Shown piece by piece: positions 24,700 to 35,395 of a stretch of DNA of 64,000 nt. The notes beneath the pieces are model-generated. The model ran no database searches and had not been told where the DNA came from. It worked only from the letters and a program-made list of their open reading frames with translations. Positions within the stretch are counted from its first letter, which is position 1, and every line of letters starts with the position of its first letter. Origin of the DNA: Homarus americanus. Its lineage: Eukaryota; Arthropoda; Malacostraca; Decapoda; Nephropidae. The translations under genes and the position numbers were made by a program. The DNA lies in NCBI RefSeq assembly GCF_018991925.1, contig NW_024735554.1, forward strand, positions 651,383-715,382, in the 5' to 3' direction.

Positions 24700-25269
24700 T
24701 AATTATGTGGGAACACGGCACGTGTTATGTGGCACAATTGCCCCGAGGCTGCCATATGGCAAGGCAGTCTCAGTCTGACTCCGTGGGCCATGCATGGCAC
24801 ACACAAATCACTACTTGTATTTCTCCTATCCGTTAATAAATGGACTTCAGTGTTACCCGGTGTTTCCCTACACATCACTGCCTTCTTCAGGGAACACTTG
24901 GAACCTTCAATTAGTTGTATTAAAAAATTGTCCTGTACTCCATCTAGGAAGTCTTCAGATTCATCGTCACCTATAATGTTGTCCCAGTCAATATTTCTGA
25001 AGATGAAATCCCCCATATAGTACAGGTTGTTGTATTTTGCTACCCTACTCATTTACTGCCATATGGACTGAGCTGCTTCTTTTCCAAGACTTGGGGCCTG
25101 TAAATCACTCGTATAATTAGTTTTTCTCTTCCTTCCGCAATTTCTACCCATACAGACTCGGTTCCTATTTCAACATTTATTGAATTATTAATACAACATT
25201 TTAATGTATCCCTGACAAAGAGTGTGACCCTACCCGCTCAAGACAAAGACTATGAGCGTGAGAGGAGAT
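24700..25269 (-). pseudogene. LINE endonuclease (APE-type) fragment, cut by the assembly gap
   Basis: Read right to left from the gap, pieces in different frames give VEIGTESVWVEIAEG, then KLIIRVIYRP, then MGDFIFRNIDWDN with EDFLDGVQDNFL. The GDF...NIDW block is the conserved endonuclease core (usually GDFN) of jockey/CR1-type LINEs. It stops making sense below about 24880. The N-terminal part lies in or beyond the N-run. Confidence 0.65.
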
Positions 25270-25369
25270 NNNNNNNNNNNNNNNNNNNNNNNNNNNNNNN
25301 NNNNNNNNNNNNNNNNNNNNNNNNNNNNNNNNNNNNNNNNNNNNNNNNNNNNNNNNNNNNNNNNNNNNN
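25270..25369. other. Assembly gap (100 N)
   Basis: Exactly 100 N, the conventional placeholder for a gap of unknown size. Features on both sides may not be truly adjacent. Confidence 0.99.
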
Positions 25370-27579
25370 TGCACAGTATAACATATTTTATAAATACCTG
25401 CATACACCAAACAAAACTTTATTCTTTATCACAGGAAATAAATTCAATTTTTGAAAATCACTGCCTTCATGTATATTATAAATATTCACCCCCCACAAAT
25501 AATTACCTGCCATACTTATGACAGCTTTTGTAAAAACAAAAAACCTTTGTCAAAATAAACACATGTATGTTTATTTCCTTCAAATAAAAGTAGTTGAATA
25601 TGTAAGAAATAGAACGATTAACATTTACTTTAGATGCCAATTTCTGAAATATTACATCATTCATATGTTTTAGCCATGGCATCATATGCAGCTCCTGCTT
25701 TCCTTAAAACACTATCTAACAAATCCAAAGACATCCAATTTTTCATGTGCCTTTTCAATCCATGCAATTGCAGTTTCACTTAATTTTTGTTGTAGTTTTG
25801 TGTTAACATCATTTCTTTTTTCAGTTTAATTTCCTCCTCATGCTCCCTATTCAATCTGTACAAATCAGATTTATGTAACTCTTCTTGTCTTTTATCATAC
25901 ATTTCATAGATACTTGTCACCCTCCTAGTTCGCCTTGGTTTGCTCCTTGGCCGAGAACCAGATGCCCTGAACACTGAATAATGGTGTTGGTTGGAAGCAT
26001 GAGCAGGAGGGGGTGAGGCAGAATCACTCGATAGTGAGTCAGGGGCATTGACTGCCGAGGCAGGAGCAATGTTTGGTGAGGCAGGAGCAATGACTGGTGA
26101 GGCAGGAACATTGACTTGTGAGACAGGAACAGAGGGTGAAAATAGAGGTCGATAAACAGTAGATGAAACTTCAGTAAATTGTGTAGAAGACACAGATGAT
26201 GGCCCTGGGGTTGGACCAGGTAAAACAAGTGGATCATATGACTGAGTAAGTGAAGCAGAAGGTACACCCGCATGCCACGAGCACTGGGTTGCTCGAGCAC
26301 CTCGGCAAATACTGAATCAGTACACTGTGTCAGTACACGTATATAAGGTAAAGGTAAAAGTGACATAAGAAAAATAACAGATAAAATATTTAGCTGTCAG
26401 CCACTGTTCCCGTTTGATTTTTCGATAGCAAAAGGAGATTGAGTAATGGGAGTTATGAATGCACGCAACTGTATAAATCGATCACTTTTCTGTAATATTC
26501 TCACCTAGCTGCACATTTTCTAAGGTATTATTTGCTTCATGTCCTGGTTTACTGAAGGTCTCGTAAATGTTATCAGCCATTGACATTTCTGCCCCCATCA
26601 GTGATGATGCCAAGACCATTTCTTCTAAAGCTTCCAATATTTTGAGCGGTGGACCACCACCTGTCTTTGCTAGAATTTTTCTTTGCTGTATATCTCGGCT
26701 TTTAGTTCTGAAAGAAACATAACAAAATAAATACTGTATACAGTACAAAAATAAATAATTATAGCAACAGCATAGGCTTTTATCATGCTTTCATTACCAA
26801 TGTCTATGGGCAAAGTGGTTATAAGTCGAACATGCATAAATAATTCATAGAAAATCTTAAATGTATTTCTGTTTCTAATCTCAGCACCACAACAAACTCA
26901 CTTTTAAGCTAGCCAACCATTTTAAAGTGGAATATACAAAGACAATTTTGTCTGTGTACTGACGTTGTGACTCGAAAATATGTAATTTGACCAAATATCG
27001 GTACGACTGAGGCAGGTCGTAAAAGTGCGGGTTGTAGTAGAAGTTAGTCGTTAGTCTGGTAGGAGCTGTATATATGTATAAAAAAATGTAAATTGACCAT
27101 TAAAAATTGAGAAAGAAAACATGTTTATACTTTACGATGCTGATGTTCACTTACATCAGTATATCTAATACAAACATAGAAAAACAAATTTAAGTGGGCC
27201 TAAATCAGGCTAACACATATCTACTCGGCTACAGTCATATCTGCTATAAAAATTATTATGATATGTTAGTAATGATGACTCGTATGCTTCTGACAAGTCA
27301 TTTGAGGTGACACTTCAGAAACTGAGCCTATACCTGTTTGAAGCTTATCTTGACGGAATATTTTGGCTTGCTAATTATGTGGGGACACCAGCCCCATATC
27401 TTGCCAATTTTTCTTAGTGCATGTCATGGTCGTAAAATATTTCCAGGCACCTAATGTAAAGCACACCAAATCTGCAGAATAATACTTGTTTCATATAGAG
27501 TTATATGCTGTATAGCTTCGTTCTATGACAATGGCCACCCATTGTCAGTGAATAAATGGCACAAAACATGGAAATAACC

Positions 27580-27785
27580 TAACATTATTTCAAAATAACC
27601 TAACCTTACCTAGCTTAACTATAACCTAACCTAACTTATTTTTTAGTTAACCTAACTTTATTTTAACCTAACCTAACTTTAACAAAACTTAAGTTAATTT
27701 ACCCTAATTGTAACGTAATCTAACTTAACCTCATCTAACCTAACTTAAATTTAACATAACCTTACGTTAATTTAACCTACCTAAC
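27580..27785. repeat. Telomere-like CCTAA array, degenerate
   Basis: Imperfect cctaa/cttaa units, such as aacctaacctaactt, fill about 200 bp on the left side of gypsy copy A. The element's 5-bp target duplication CTAAC is one of these units. Confidence 0.75.
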
Positions 27786-28115
27786 TGTACGTGTTCTGGG
27801 TATCAAGTTCTATCTACAGGAGCGAACACAAACACCTGGATAGTTTTCGTAGGTTCTATTTACTGGATAACAAATATGTACACAAGGGAAGTAGCGCTCC
27901 TTACTCTGTCCGGGGGTCAACTGCTTCTAGGCGGCATATGGTAAATGATACATTAGCAGCTTCCATATGTCGCCAGGCACATTAAATAAACATATGGGAC
28001 ATGGTAAATACATTGCCACACGCTGCTAGCTAGGCTGAATAAATAATGTATATAAATGGAGCACATACATAATATACATACATAATACACATACAGCATA
28101 CATAATATACATACA
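27786..28115 (-). repeat. Gypsy copy A, 3' LTR
   Basis: 330 bp. On the minus strand it starts TGTATGTATATTATG after the purine tract and ends ...CACGTACA. Confidence 0.9.
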
Positions 28116-28127
28116 CCTCCCTCCCCC

Positions 28128-31100
28128 CTATACACCCATAGCAAAGTCTTGAGCGGACCTTTTCTTTTGGATCCGGTCTGAGCGTCGAGGGACGTGATCA
28201 CTGGGAAGGGTATGGGACTCAACACTGGTGGAGGGGTCAGCAGAAGGCGTTGTTACGGGGCGGAGAAAAAGGCGGTTCCTCCACCACACACGACCGCTGG
28301 GTAATCGCACCTGGTAGTCCCGTGACCTACCGAGACCCATGACTACGCCTACTTTGTCCCAACGTAGGGAGGTCGGGTCCTGAACACGGACTTGGGTGCC
28401 GACACTCAACCTGGTGAGAGAACGGGCGTGGTCGTTGTAGCGGGCGACGACGTCTTGAACACGTTCGGCGGCTTGGCGATCACAATCCTCTGTTTTGGCC
28501 TGCCACTCCTTGGAGAAGGATTGAGGGTGAGCAGGTACACAAGAACGAAGGGGGCGTCCATACAAGACCTGGGCAGGGGAGCGTCCGGTGTAGTTAGGTG
28601 TGTTGTCGGAGTTGAAGAAGACCCTGGTCGAAGGCCTCGCAGTCAATATTCCCAGAAGGGGCCACCTTAAGGATGAGGTGCTTCAGGGATTTGACAGCAG
28701 CCTCAGCGTGGCCGTTGGACTGCGGGTAATGGGGCGATGACAACACATGCCGGACCCCCCATCGGTCAAGGAGCACAGCAAAGTCCCGGCTTGTGAACTG
28801 GGGCCCTCCGTCGGTTCACAGGCGCACAGGAACGCCCACGTTACGGAAGTAGTGGCGGAACTTGCTGATGGTGGTGGCAGACGTCGTGTCATTACCGCAC
28901 TTGATGACAACCGGCCAACCAGAGAGACGGTCGACGATAACAAGGGAGGACTTTCCTGACACAGAGAAAAAGTCGGCCGACACAGACTCAAAGGGGCGGG
29001 TGGGGTTGTCGTCACTCATGAAGGGTTCCTGCTGCTGGCTGGGTTGTAATACTTGGCAGGGCTCACACGCACGGACAACATTGGTGATATCGGAGTTGAT
29101 ACCGGGCCAGAACACAGTCTGTCGTGCACGTCGTTTGGTGGCTTCAGCTCCACGGTGACTGTCGTGAAGGCAAGCCAAGACGTGGGGACGTGAGGCAGCA
29201 GGGACAACTACACGTGCTCCGTACAGAACAAGGTCTCCGTCGCTGTAGAGTTCATCGCCGAGTTTCCAATACAGGAGCAGGGTGTTGTGAAGGTCGTAGT
29301 GGTTGCTAGGAAATCCATTCCTCACACACTCGACGAGTCGGACGTAGGAAGGGTCATCTCGGGCCGCTGTTCGAAGGTCCTCCAATGCCTTGTCGTCATC
29401 TGGTGACAGGTCCGAATGAAAGGATTGGACGGCGTGTAGAGTGACCACAGTCCTGACGGAAAGAGCGATGTCGGCGTCGAGCACATGGTCTTCTGGAGTA
29501 AGGCGGCTGACAGGAGAGCGGGATAAGGCATAAGGGATGCAGAGCTCCTTACCGGCGCGCCACACTGCTGTGAAGATGTACGCCGAGAGCTTCTCTTTCA
29601 GACACTGGAGGCGAGGGTTCTCAATGGCGTCCAGCATGTAGTGGTTGAGGATCGGGACAAGCGGGCGATGGTCGGTCACTAGGTGAAAGTGTTGCAGGCC
29701 TATGAGGTAAGACCTGCACTTGGACATCGCCCAAACCACAGCCAACAGCTCCAACTCAATAGTGGCGTAGCGCGTCTCGGTGTCGGAGAGGAAACGCGAG
29801 CCACACTGGACGAGCCGGAACTGCCCTCCACTGTGATCCTGCAGTAGGGCGTATCCCACGCCGTACAAGCGTGAGGCTGGCGAGGACAGGTGGACTAGAC
29901 AGGGCCTGATTCACTTGCTGGAAGGCCTTGTCGTGGTCGGGGGTCCTCTTGGGGCTCATCAGAAACAAAGTGGTTGGGCAGCTGCGGAGATGTCCGGCGA
30001 AAACTCTGCTAACTGGTTGACGAGACCGATGAAGGACCTCAAGTCGGTGAGGTTGGCAGGGGTGGGAAAATCCGTGATGGCGCGGACCTTTTCCGGGTCA
30101 GCTGCGATACCATTCCCTGAGAGGGTGTACCCACAAAAGTCAACTGAAGAGCTGGCCAGAACAAACTTGTCGGCATTTAGGGTAATGCCGTGCTTCCGGC
30201 ACCTGTTGAATACCTCGTAGATACGGCAGAGGTGATCCATGTAATCCTCATCGTACTCGAGTATTTTGTCGACCACTTTCACGCAGTTTGCCAGACCTTG
30301 TAGAGCCATATCACCTCGAAGACAGAAAGCGTCTCCTGTAGCGGCGAATCCCATGGGGCCACGGCAATAACTGTAACGTCCATGCGGGGTGATGAAAGTT
30401 GTAAGTGATCGGTCTTCTTCGGCAAGCTCTATCTGCCAGTATCCAGACAACGCGTCCATCGTCGTGAAGAAGCGCGCCTTCGGGTTCACAGTGCGTATAG
30501 CTGCAAAGGGCGTGGGAGAAGGGTGCGCAGGACGAGACACCTGGCTGTTGAGCTTGGAGAGGTCAGTGGTGATCCGAACACCACCTTTAGGTTTTGCGAC
30601 GACTACCATAGGGTGACACCATGGAGACGGGTCATCACTGGCTGGTGCAATAATTTCTTGGGCGACCATGGAGTCCAGCTCGTTTTTGACCGCCTCGCGG
30701 AAGGCCAGGGGAACCAGTCGAGGGGCGTAAATAGCGAAGGGCTTCGCGTCGTCCCTCAAGTGGATCCTCATGGGGGGACCTGCCATCTTCTTGAGAGGCT
30801 TGGATTCCAGAGCGGACTTGGTAACCAGAACGTCGCTGAATTCCTTCAGGAAGTACTTCCGAGAATCCGAAGGAGAGGTGTCACTGGCAAGAGGTAGGGG
30901 TAGGGCGGCAGCAGGGTAGTTGCTGCTCCCTTCTTGCACCCTGTTGGCGTGTTTTACCTCGAGCATAGGTTTGGGGAAGCCCTGGGAGATGATGGCCAAC
31001 TCTTGACAATGTCTGTAGGACAGCAAAGGAGTCGGGACACCGTTATGCACATCAAGCCAGGCTTGACACGACCTGTTGCCAAAGGTGATTTGTGCTTGGA

Positions 31101-31248
31101 GTAAACCCAGGGCCGGGGTCATCTGTGAACCATCTGCCGTGAAGCGGAGATCCTTGGGGGGCGGTCCTAGATCACTTGGAGAGAGCCCCAAGCATTGCAA
31201 ATGCTGGGGACCGATGACTGTAGCATCAGCGCCGGGGTCGGGCAACAT
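28128..31248 (-). pseudogene. Gypsy copy A pol: protease, RT, RNase H, integrase (broken)
   Basis: Frames 31248-29959, 29868-28816 and 28646-28128 together cover pol. The protease active site reads DPGADA where copy B has DTGADA. RT has TTDLSKLN, MDALSGYWQIEL and CVKVVDKILE; the last replaces the second catalytic Asp of the expected VVDDIL with Lys (30265-30267). RNase H shows TIELELLAVVW and TDHRPL. Integrase has the HHCC region (HDSHRG...CEPCQ), SADFFSV, a DGGP-type core and NGHAEAAVK, with a GPY/F-like end (WDKVGVV...RVWWRNRLFLRP). Single-base shifts occur near 29945 and 28650. It cannot make active enzyme. Confidence 0.88.
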
Positions 31249-32676
31249 CTAAAGACGGGATGACACACTGCCGTAGGTCACGATGACACTGATGTACTGG
31301 GGAACCTTGGTCCTGGGACGCGAGGGGGAGCACACATTCCTAATATGGCTCGAGCGTTGTCCAGGGTCGTCATGCTTCTGATTGGAAGACTGTGGGCGGC
31401 CCTCACTGGTGGAAGGGCGCTGAAGCTTCCGCCGACGCTGTCCCTTGGGTTTGTTGGTAGGGCAACACTTGTCGTAGTGGCCCAGACGACCGCACACATT
31501 GCACTGGACGTGCTTAGCTGGGCACCGCACTGTGAGTGACCAGTGGCCCTTACGGTCACAACTATTGCAGGTAGACTCAGGAACTGGACACACCTGTGTT
31601 CCGTGCTGCTTACCACAGTTGTTACAAAAGGAGCCGGGAGTGGACGTGACGGGCGAAGGCGTTGAAGTAGGCTTCTTGTCCTTCTTGTACCGGGACACAG
31701 CATGTACAACTGTAGGGGGAGCTCGGATGGCGGAGGTGGCACACCTGGCAGCCTCATAGGAACGACATATCGTCAACACATCCTTATGAGAAGAGGAAGA
31801 GTCGAGGGAGGTGAGGCGTTGGACAAGCTCCTCGTCCTTAACACCTATCAGGATCTCCTGCTTCAACTGGGTCTCCTCGCACTGCTGGTGGTTACCTAGG
31901 CATATATCTACCTCTTCCGAGGCTCTCTTGAGTCGTACATAAAAGGCCTCAAAAGTCTTGCCCTCCATCTGTCTGCAGCTAAACAATTCTCTCCTGCACA
32001 GAGCTTCATTCCGCTGTCCTTTGATGTACCGTTGTAGAATGTCCAGTACCTCCTCGACAGACAACGAAGAGGTCGGAGGTACCTGCAACGTATGTTCCAA
32101 GACACGCTGAGTTTCCAAGGACAGGCACATATGCAGCTGAATAAGTTGTTTAGGCTGTGACAAACTCTGGAGATCCACCATTGTAGAATAATCGGTCCAC
32201 CGTCGCCGCCATTCACGAAAAGTCTGGAAATTCACATCAGGCTTCAAAATGGGCGGTGTTTGAGCAGCCGCTTTAGGTGAGGCTGGGGGGCGTGAAGGAA
32301 GCACTGATGAGGTATCTGAACCAGTCCATACCGAGGCAGTATTAGAGCCAGGGGCTTGGTTAACAGTGAGGCGAGATATCAAAGCTTCAAACCGTGCACT
32401 GTCTTCCAATCTCCGTTGGTGGTCTCTCTCTGCTTCTGCTTGCCTTCTTTCTTCGTCCTCCACACGTCTTTTAGCAAAGTCGTGACGCCGTTCATCTCTC
32501 ATAAACTTCATTAAAGCAATTATCTCTGACGACAATGCTGAATATCGAGGTGAAGGGCTGCGCGATGTTGTGGGAGCTGGAGCGTCATGGTCAGCCTGGT
32601 CATCCATCTCTGTAGAGCTGTCATCCGACTGACTCATCCGGGTGTTGGCTCCACGACTGCGTAAGGCACAAGACAT
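31249..32676 (-). CDS. Gypsy copy A Gag, 475 aa
   Basis: Capsid polyprotein of the retrotransposon, needed to assemble virus-like particles. A Glu/Arg-rich helix (residues about 60-85) precedes a capsid-like domain containing FREWRRRWTDY and SCRQMEGKTFEAFYVRLKRA. Three zinc knuckles follow: CNNCGKQHGTQVC, CNSCDRKGHW and CNVCGRLGHYDKCC, then a basic tail. The ORF stops at a TAG (31249-31251) exactly where copy B has CAG and reads on into protease. The start is the first ATG after the leader and matches copy B (MSCALRSRG versus MSHALRSRG). Confidence 0.88.
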   Translation of the reverse strand: MSCALRSRGANTRMSQSDDSSTEMDDQADHDAPAPTTSRSPSPRYSALSSEIIALMKFMRDERRHDFAKRRVEDEERRQAEAERDHQRRLEDSARFEALISRLTVNQAPGSNTASVWTGSDTSSVLPSRPPASPKAAAQTPPILKPDVNFQTFREWRRRWTDYSTMVDLQSLSQPKQLIQLHMCLSLETQRVLEHTLQVPPTSSLSVEEVLDILQRYIKGQRNEALCRRELFSCRQMEGKTFEAFYVRLKRASEEVDICLGNHQQCEETQLKQEILIGVKDEELVQRLTSLDSSSSHKDVLTICRSYEAARCATSAIRAPPTVVHAVSRYKKDKKPTSTPSPVTSTPGSFCNNCGKQHGTQVCPVPESTCNSCDRKGHWSLTVRCPAKHVQCNVCGRLGHYDKCCPTNKPKGQRRRKLQRPSTSEGRPQSSNQKHDDPGQRSSHIRNVCSPSRPRTKVPQYISVIVTYGSVSSRL

Positions 32677-32820
32677 AATTACTTAATCTGTGTACTGTCT
32701 TAAATCAGTGTTGACCGGTCAGCCCGTCGTATCAACAAGATCTGAGACAAAAAAATTAGTTAAATGCACAGATAAGTAGATTATATATATATAAAATATA
32801 TATAAAGGAATGGCCGCAGT

Positions 32821-32856
<36 letters not shown>

Positions 32857-33199
32857 CCCGGGCAGTGAGAGCAGTCTCGCCATGAGGGGCCTCGAGCTGT
32901 GAGGGGGTGTGGAGACGACGACTCACATCAGTTATCCCCGGACGTGGCGAGAGGAGGATGCAAAAAACTTTACTCCTTACAAATGCCCAGAACATGCCTT
33001 TTACCTTGGGAATCCTTTAGAACAAGGTCACACATTTATGGCACGAAACACACAATGCACTAAACACTTCAGAGAAAATCACTGTCACTGACACTGGAGG
33101 AGCGGCGGTTGACGCAGAGCAAGGGGTCCATAAGCCGGTCTTCCCACAAAGTTTACACTGTCATTGTATAATTATCCAGTAAAACCGGTCCACTGCGCC

Positions 33200-33521
33200 A
33201 TGTACGTGTTCTGGGTATCAAGTTCTATCTACAGGAGCGAACACAAACACCTGGATAGTTTTCGTAGGTTCTATTTACTGGATAACAGATATGTACACAA
33301 GGGAAGTAGCGCTCCTTACTCTGTCCGGGGGCAACTGCTTCTAGGCGGCATATGGTAAGTGATACATTAGCAGGTTCCATATGTCGCCAGGCACATTAAT
33401 TAAGCATGTGGGACATGGTAAATACACGCTGCTAGCTAGGCTGAATAAATAATGTATATAAATGGAGCACATACATAATATACATACATAATACACATAC
33501 AGCATACATAATATACATACA
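33200..33521 (-). repeat. Gypsy copy A, 5' LTR
   Basis: 322 bp, closely matching 27786-28115 apart from a few small indels. It starts TGTATGTATATT (33521 downwards, minus strand) and ends at 33200 next to the primer-binding site. Confidence 0.9.
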
Positions 33522-33526
33522 CTAAC

Positions 33527-34203
33527 CAAATATTAAATATGGCTGTTCCACTATTTTTTTCACTTATCCATAACTTTTTATCAATGTTTTGCATTTACTG
33601 ATTTGTAGTGTTAACAAAAATGTTGTAGTTGTCATCTTTTGTATAAAATTATTGCTAAAAATAAAACATGTCAATAACGTATTAATTCTTTTAGTGTTCC
33701 ATGTTTTCTTCAATTTATTCACTGGCAATTAAAGATGACAAACAAGAGAACCTAACACAGTATGGCTGAAGCACCTTTTTACTGGTGTATCCTCCATACC
33801 AGTTCCTTCATTTTGAATTTAATTTGTGTTTCAGATATTATACACAATTTTAACCAAGCACTCTTAGGAGTAAAAATAATTCAATGGCTAACACTTGCAC
33901 ATATAAAATATATGGTCAATACTACTCAGACACCCGCATGGGATAGCATATAGGCAAACATAACTAATAAAAGTAGACATAAAAACACTTATTTTGATAT
34001 ATAACTGAACGTGATCATAAAATTATATGAAGGAAGAGAAAATGGGGAGGTGAGATGGGAGCTTTCCTTCTGTCTACTTCGGAAGGAGGTGGGACTCCTC
34101 ACATGACACGTCACTTAAATACTATAATCCTAATCAATTTAGTAACCTACTGGTAAAAAAACGTATTTTTAAATACTAAACTTAGAAATAAACATGTACT
34201 TAC
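33527..34203. other. Intron 1 remainder of the SANT-like gene
   Basis: AT-rich non-coding sequence between gypsy copy A and exon 1. No element edges seen. Confidence 0.5.
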
Positions 34204-34879
34204 TTCCATTTTATGTGCTCCTAACTTCTCTTGAGCTGCTTGGCTGAGCGAGGGATTTGGTCTGGGTAGCTGGCGTTGAATGAAGCAGTAATTTCATCCC
34301 AGGCCTTTCTTTTCCTATCATTTATGGTGTTGCTTGTAGACCTGTCCTCAATGATTGGCCCTTGCTCAATATGGCGCAAAAGTGCCATGCGTTGGGTTTC
34401 AGACAGAGCTGCAGAACGTTCTCTTACAACCTCCATGTTTGATAACACGCGCGCAAACAATGTTGCCAAGTACTCAGATGAAAAAATTATCTATTTTGTT
34501 TCGAACAGATTATAAGTTTCAATTTTATAAAAAAATATATTTTACAATATATTATTGTGCCGGTATAAAATAACAACTAAATATCTCTCTAAATCGTCTT
34601 TCTAATTATGTGAAATAATGCATTTGTCACACGCGCATGGCCAAAAAAATTTTGCCATCCGACACGAGCTGCCGTGTTTACACGCTCATGTAAGTGCCTA
34701 GGAATATGGCACTCAGCGTTGGGTGGTTGGATCCCGACACACGATCATCGAGATGATGATCATGATCGTCATTATCGTCATACTGACTATCAATACGGCC
34801 CTGGGGCTTCCAGTCCTCTGTGTGACCTCTCTAAACTAGAGTGTGCCTCACACACACATGCTCTATCGGACACTCCTCG

Positions 34880-35395
34880 CAGGTGAAAGTACGTGGATGA
34901 CTGCACTGGGGGGTTACAGCGGACAACACCTCACCGAACTACTCATCGCTACAAGGCACCCTGGACAGGCTACAGGCATAGTGTACGGAGAACAAAGTCA
35001 CCATCAATACCGCCACCACCCCAGTGCAAGCTCCAGCAGTCACGGTGGGTGCCCATCCTCCCCAGTTAGTGCAGTCTGCCAAACTACTGGGTGTAACTAT
35101 AGACCACAAACTAGACTGGAAGGCCCAAATAAACAGCACAATCAAGGTAGCCTCGTACCGACTCTACATGCTACGACGACTCGGGTCAGTTGGGGCACCC
35201 ACGCCAGAGCTGAGGACTATCTACAACACATTTATTCTGCCAAAATTAACGTATGCGTCACCAGCCTGGTCGTTTTCTCTCAACTCTACCCAAAAACGTC
35301 AGCTAGAGAAGGTACAGAAGAGAGCCTGCAGAATCATGCTCGGAGCAGATTACTCAGGCTACACCAAAGCTCTCTCCACCCTGGAAATGTGTTGG
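34880..35395 (+). pseudogene. LINE RT fragment (motif C to thumb)
   Basis: It starts at TTWM-free sequence and reads YVDDCT (motif C), then in a shifted frame TADNTSPNYSSLQGTLDRLQA, then SAKLLGVTIDHKLDWKAQIN, MLRRLGSVG and TFILPKLTYASPAW. It is 5' truncated and has one or two single-base shifts. It is cut off at about 35395, where a Penelope-like element begins. A long frame running across this junction is a chance fusion. Confidence 0.75.

Larger units (their letters stand above)
27786..33521 (-). mobile_element. Ty3/gypsy LTR retrotransposon, copy A
   Basis: A complete element with two LTRs (27786-28115 and 33200-33521), a polypurine tract (complement of 28116-28129) and a primer-binding site whose plus-strand complement ends ACTGCGCCA just left of 33200. 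CTAAC flanks both ends (27781-27785, 33522-33526). It sits in intron 1 of the SANT-like gene, in the same orientation. The same family recurs as copy B at 46135-51949. Confidence 0.92.
25780..34469 (-). pseudogene. Myb/SANT-like DNA-binding protein gene, three exons, with in-frame stop
   Basis: Exon 1 (34469-34204) encodes ERSAALSETQRMALLRHIEQ...KRKAWDEITASFNAS...AKQLKRS, a zeste/apontic-type Myb/SANT-like domain. Its expected next residue Trp is a stop (complement of 34221-34223 is TAG, not TGG), after which EHIKW leads to a GTAAGT donor. Exon 2 (26707-26505, after a CAG acceptor) joins in phase as K-TKSRDIQQRKILAKTGGGP and ends at a GTGAGA donor. Exon 3 (about 26330-25780) gives an Ala/Pro-rich linker, a basic patch (RPRSKPRRTRR) and a charged C-terminal helix ending YNKN; a frame change near 26290 is needed. 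Such proteins bind DNA in the nucleus, some as Harbinger-transposon partners. Intron 1 carries gypsy copy A. It could be functional only if the stop is an assembly error. Confidence 0.65.

Noticed and set aside
28392..31899. Several plus-strand frames of 60-124 codons
   Set aside because: They are antisense shadows of gypsy copy A gag and pol.
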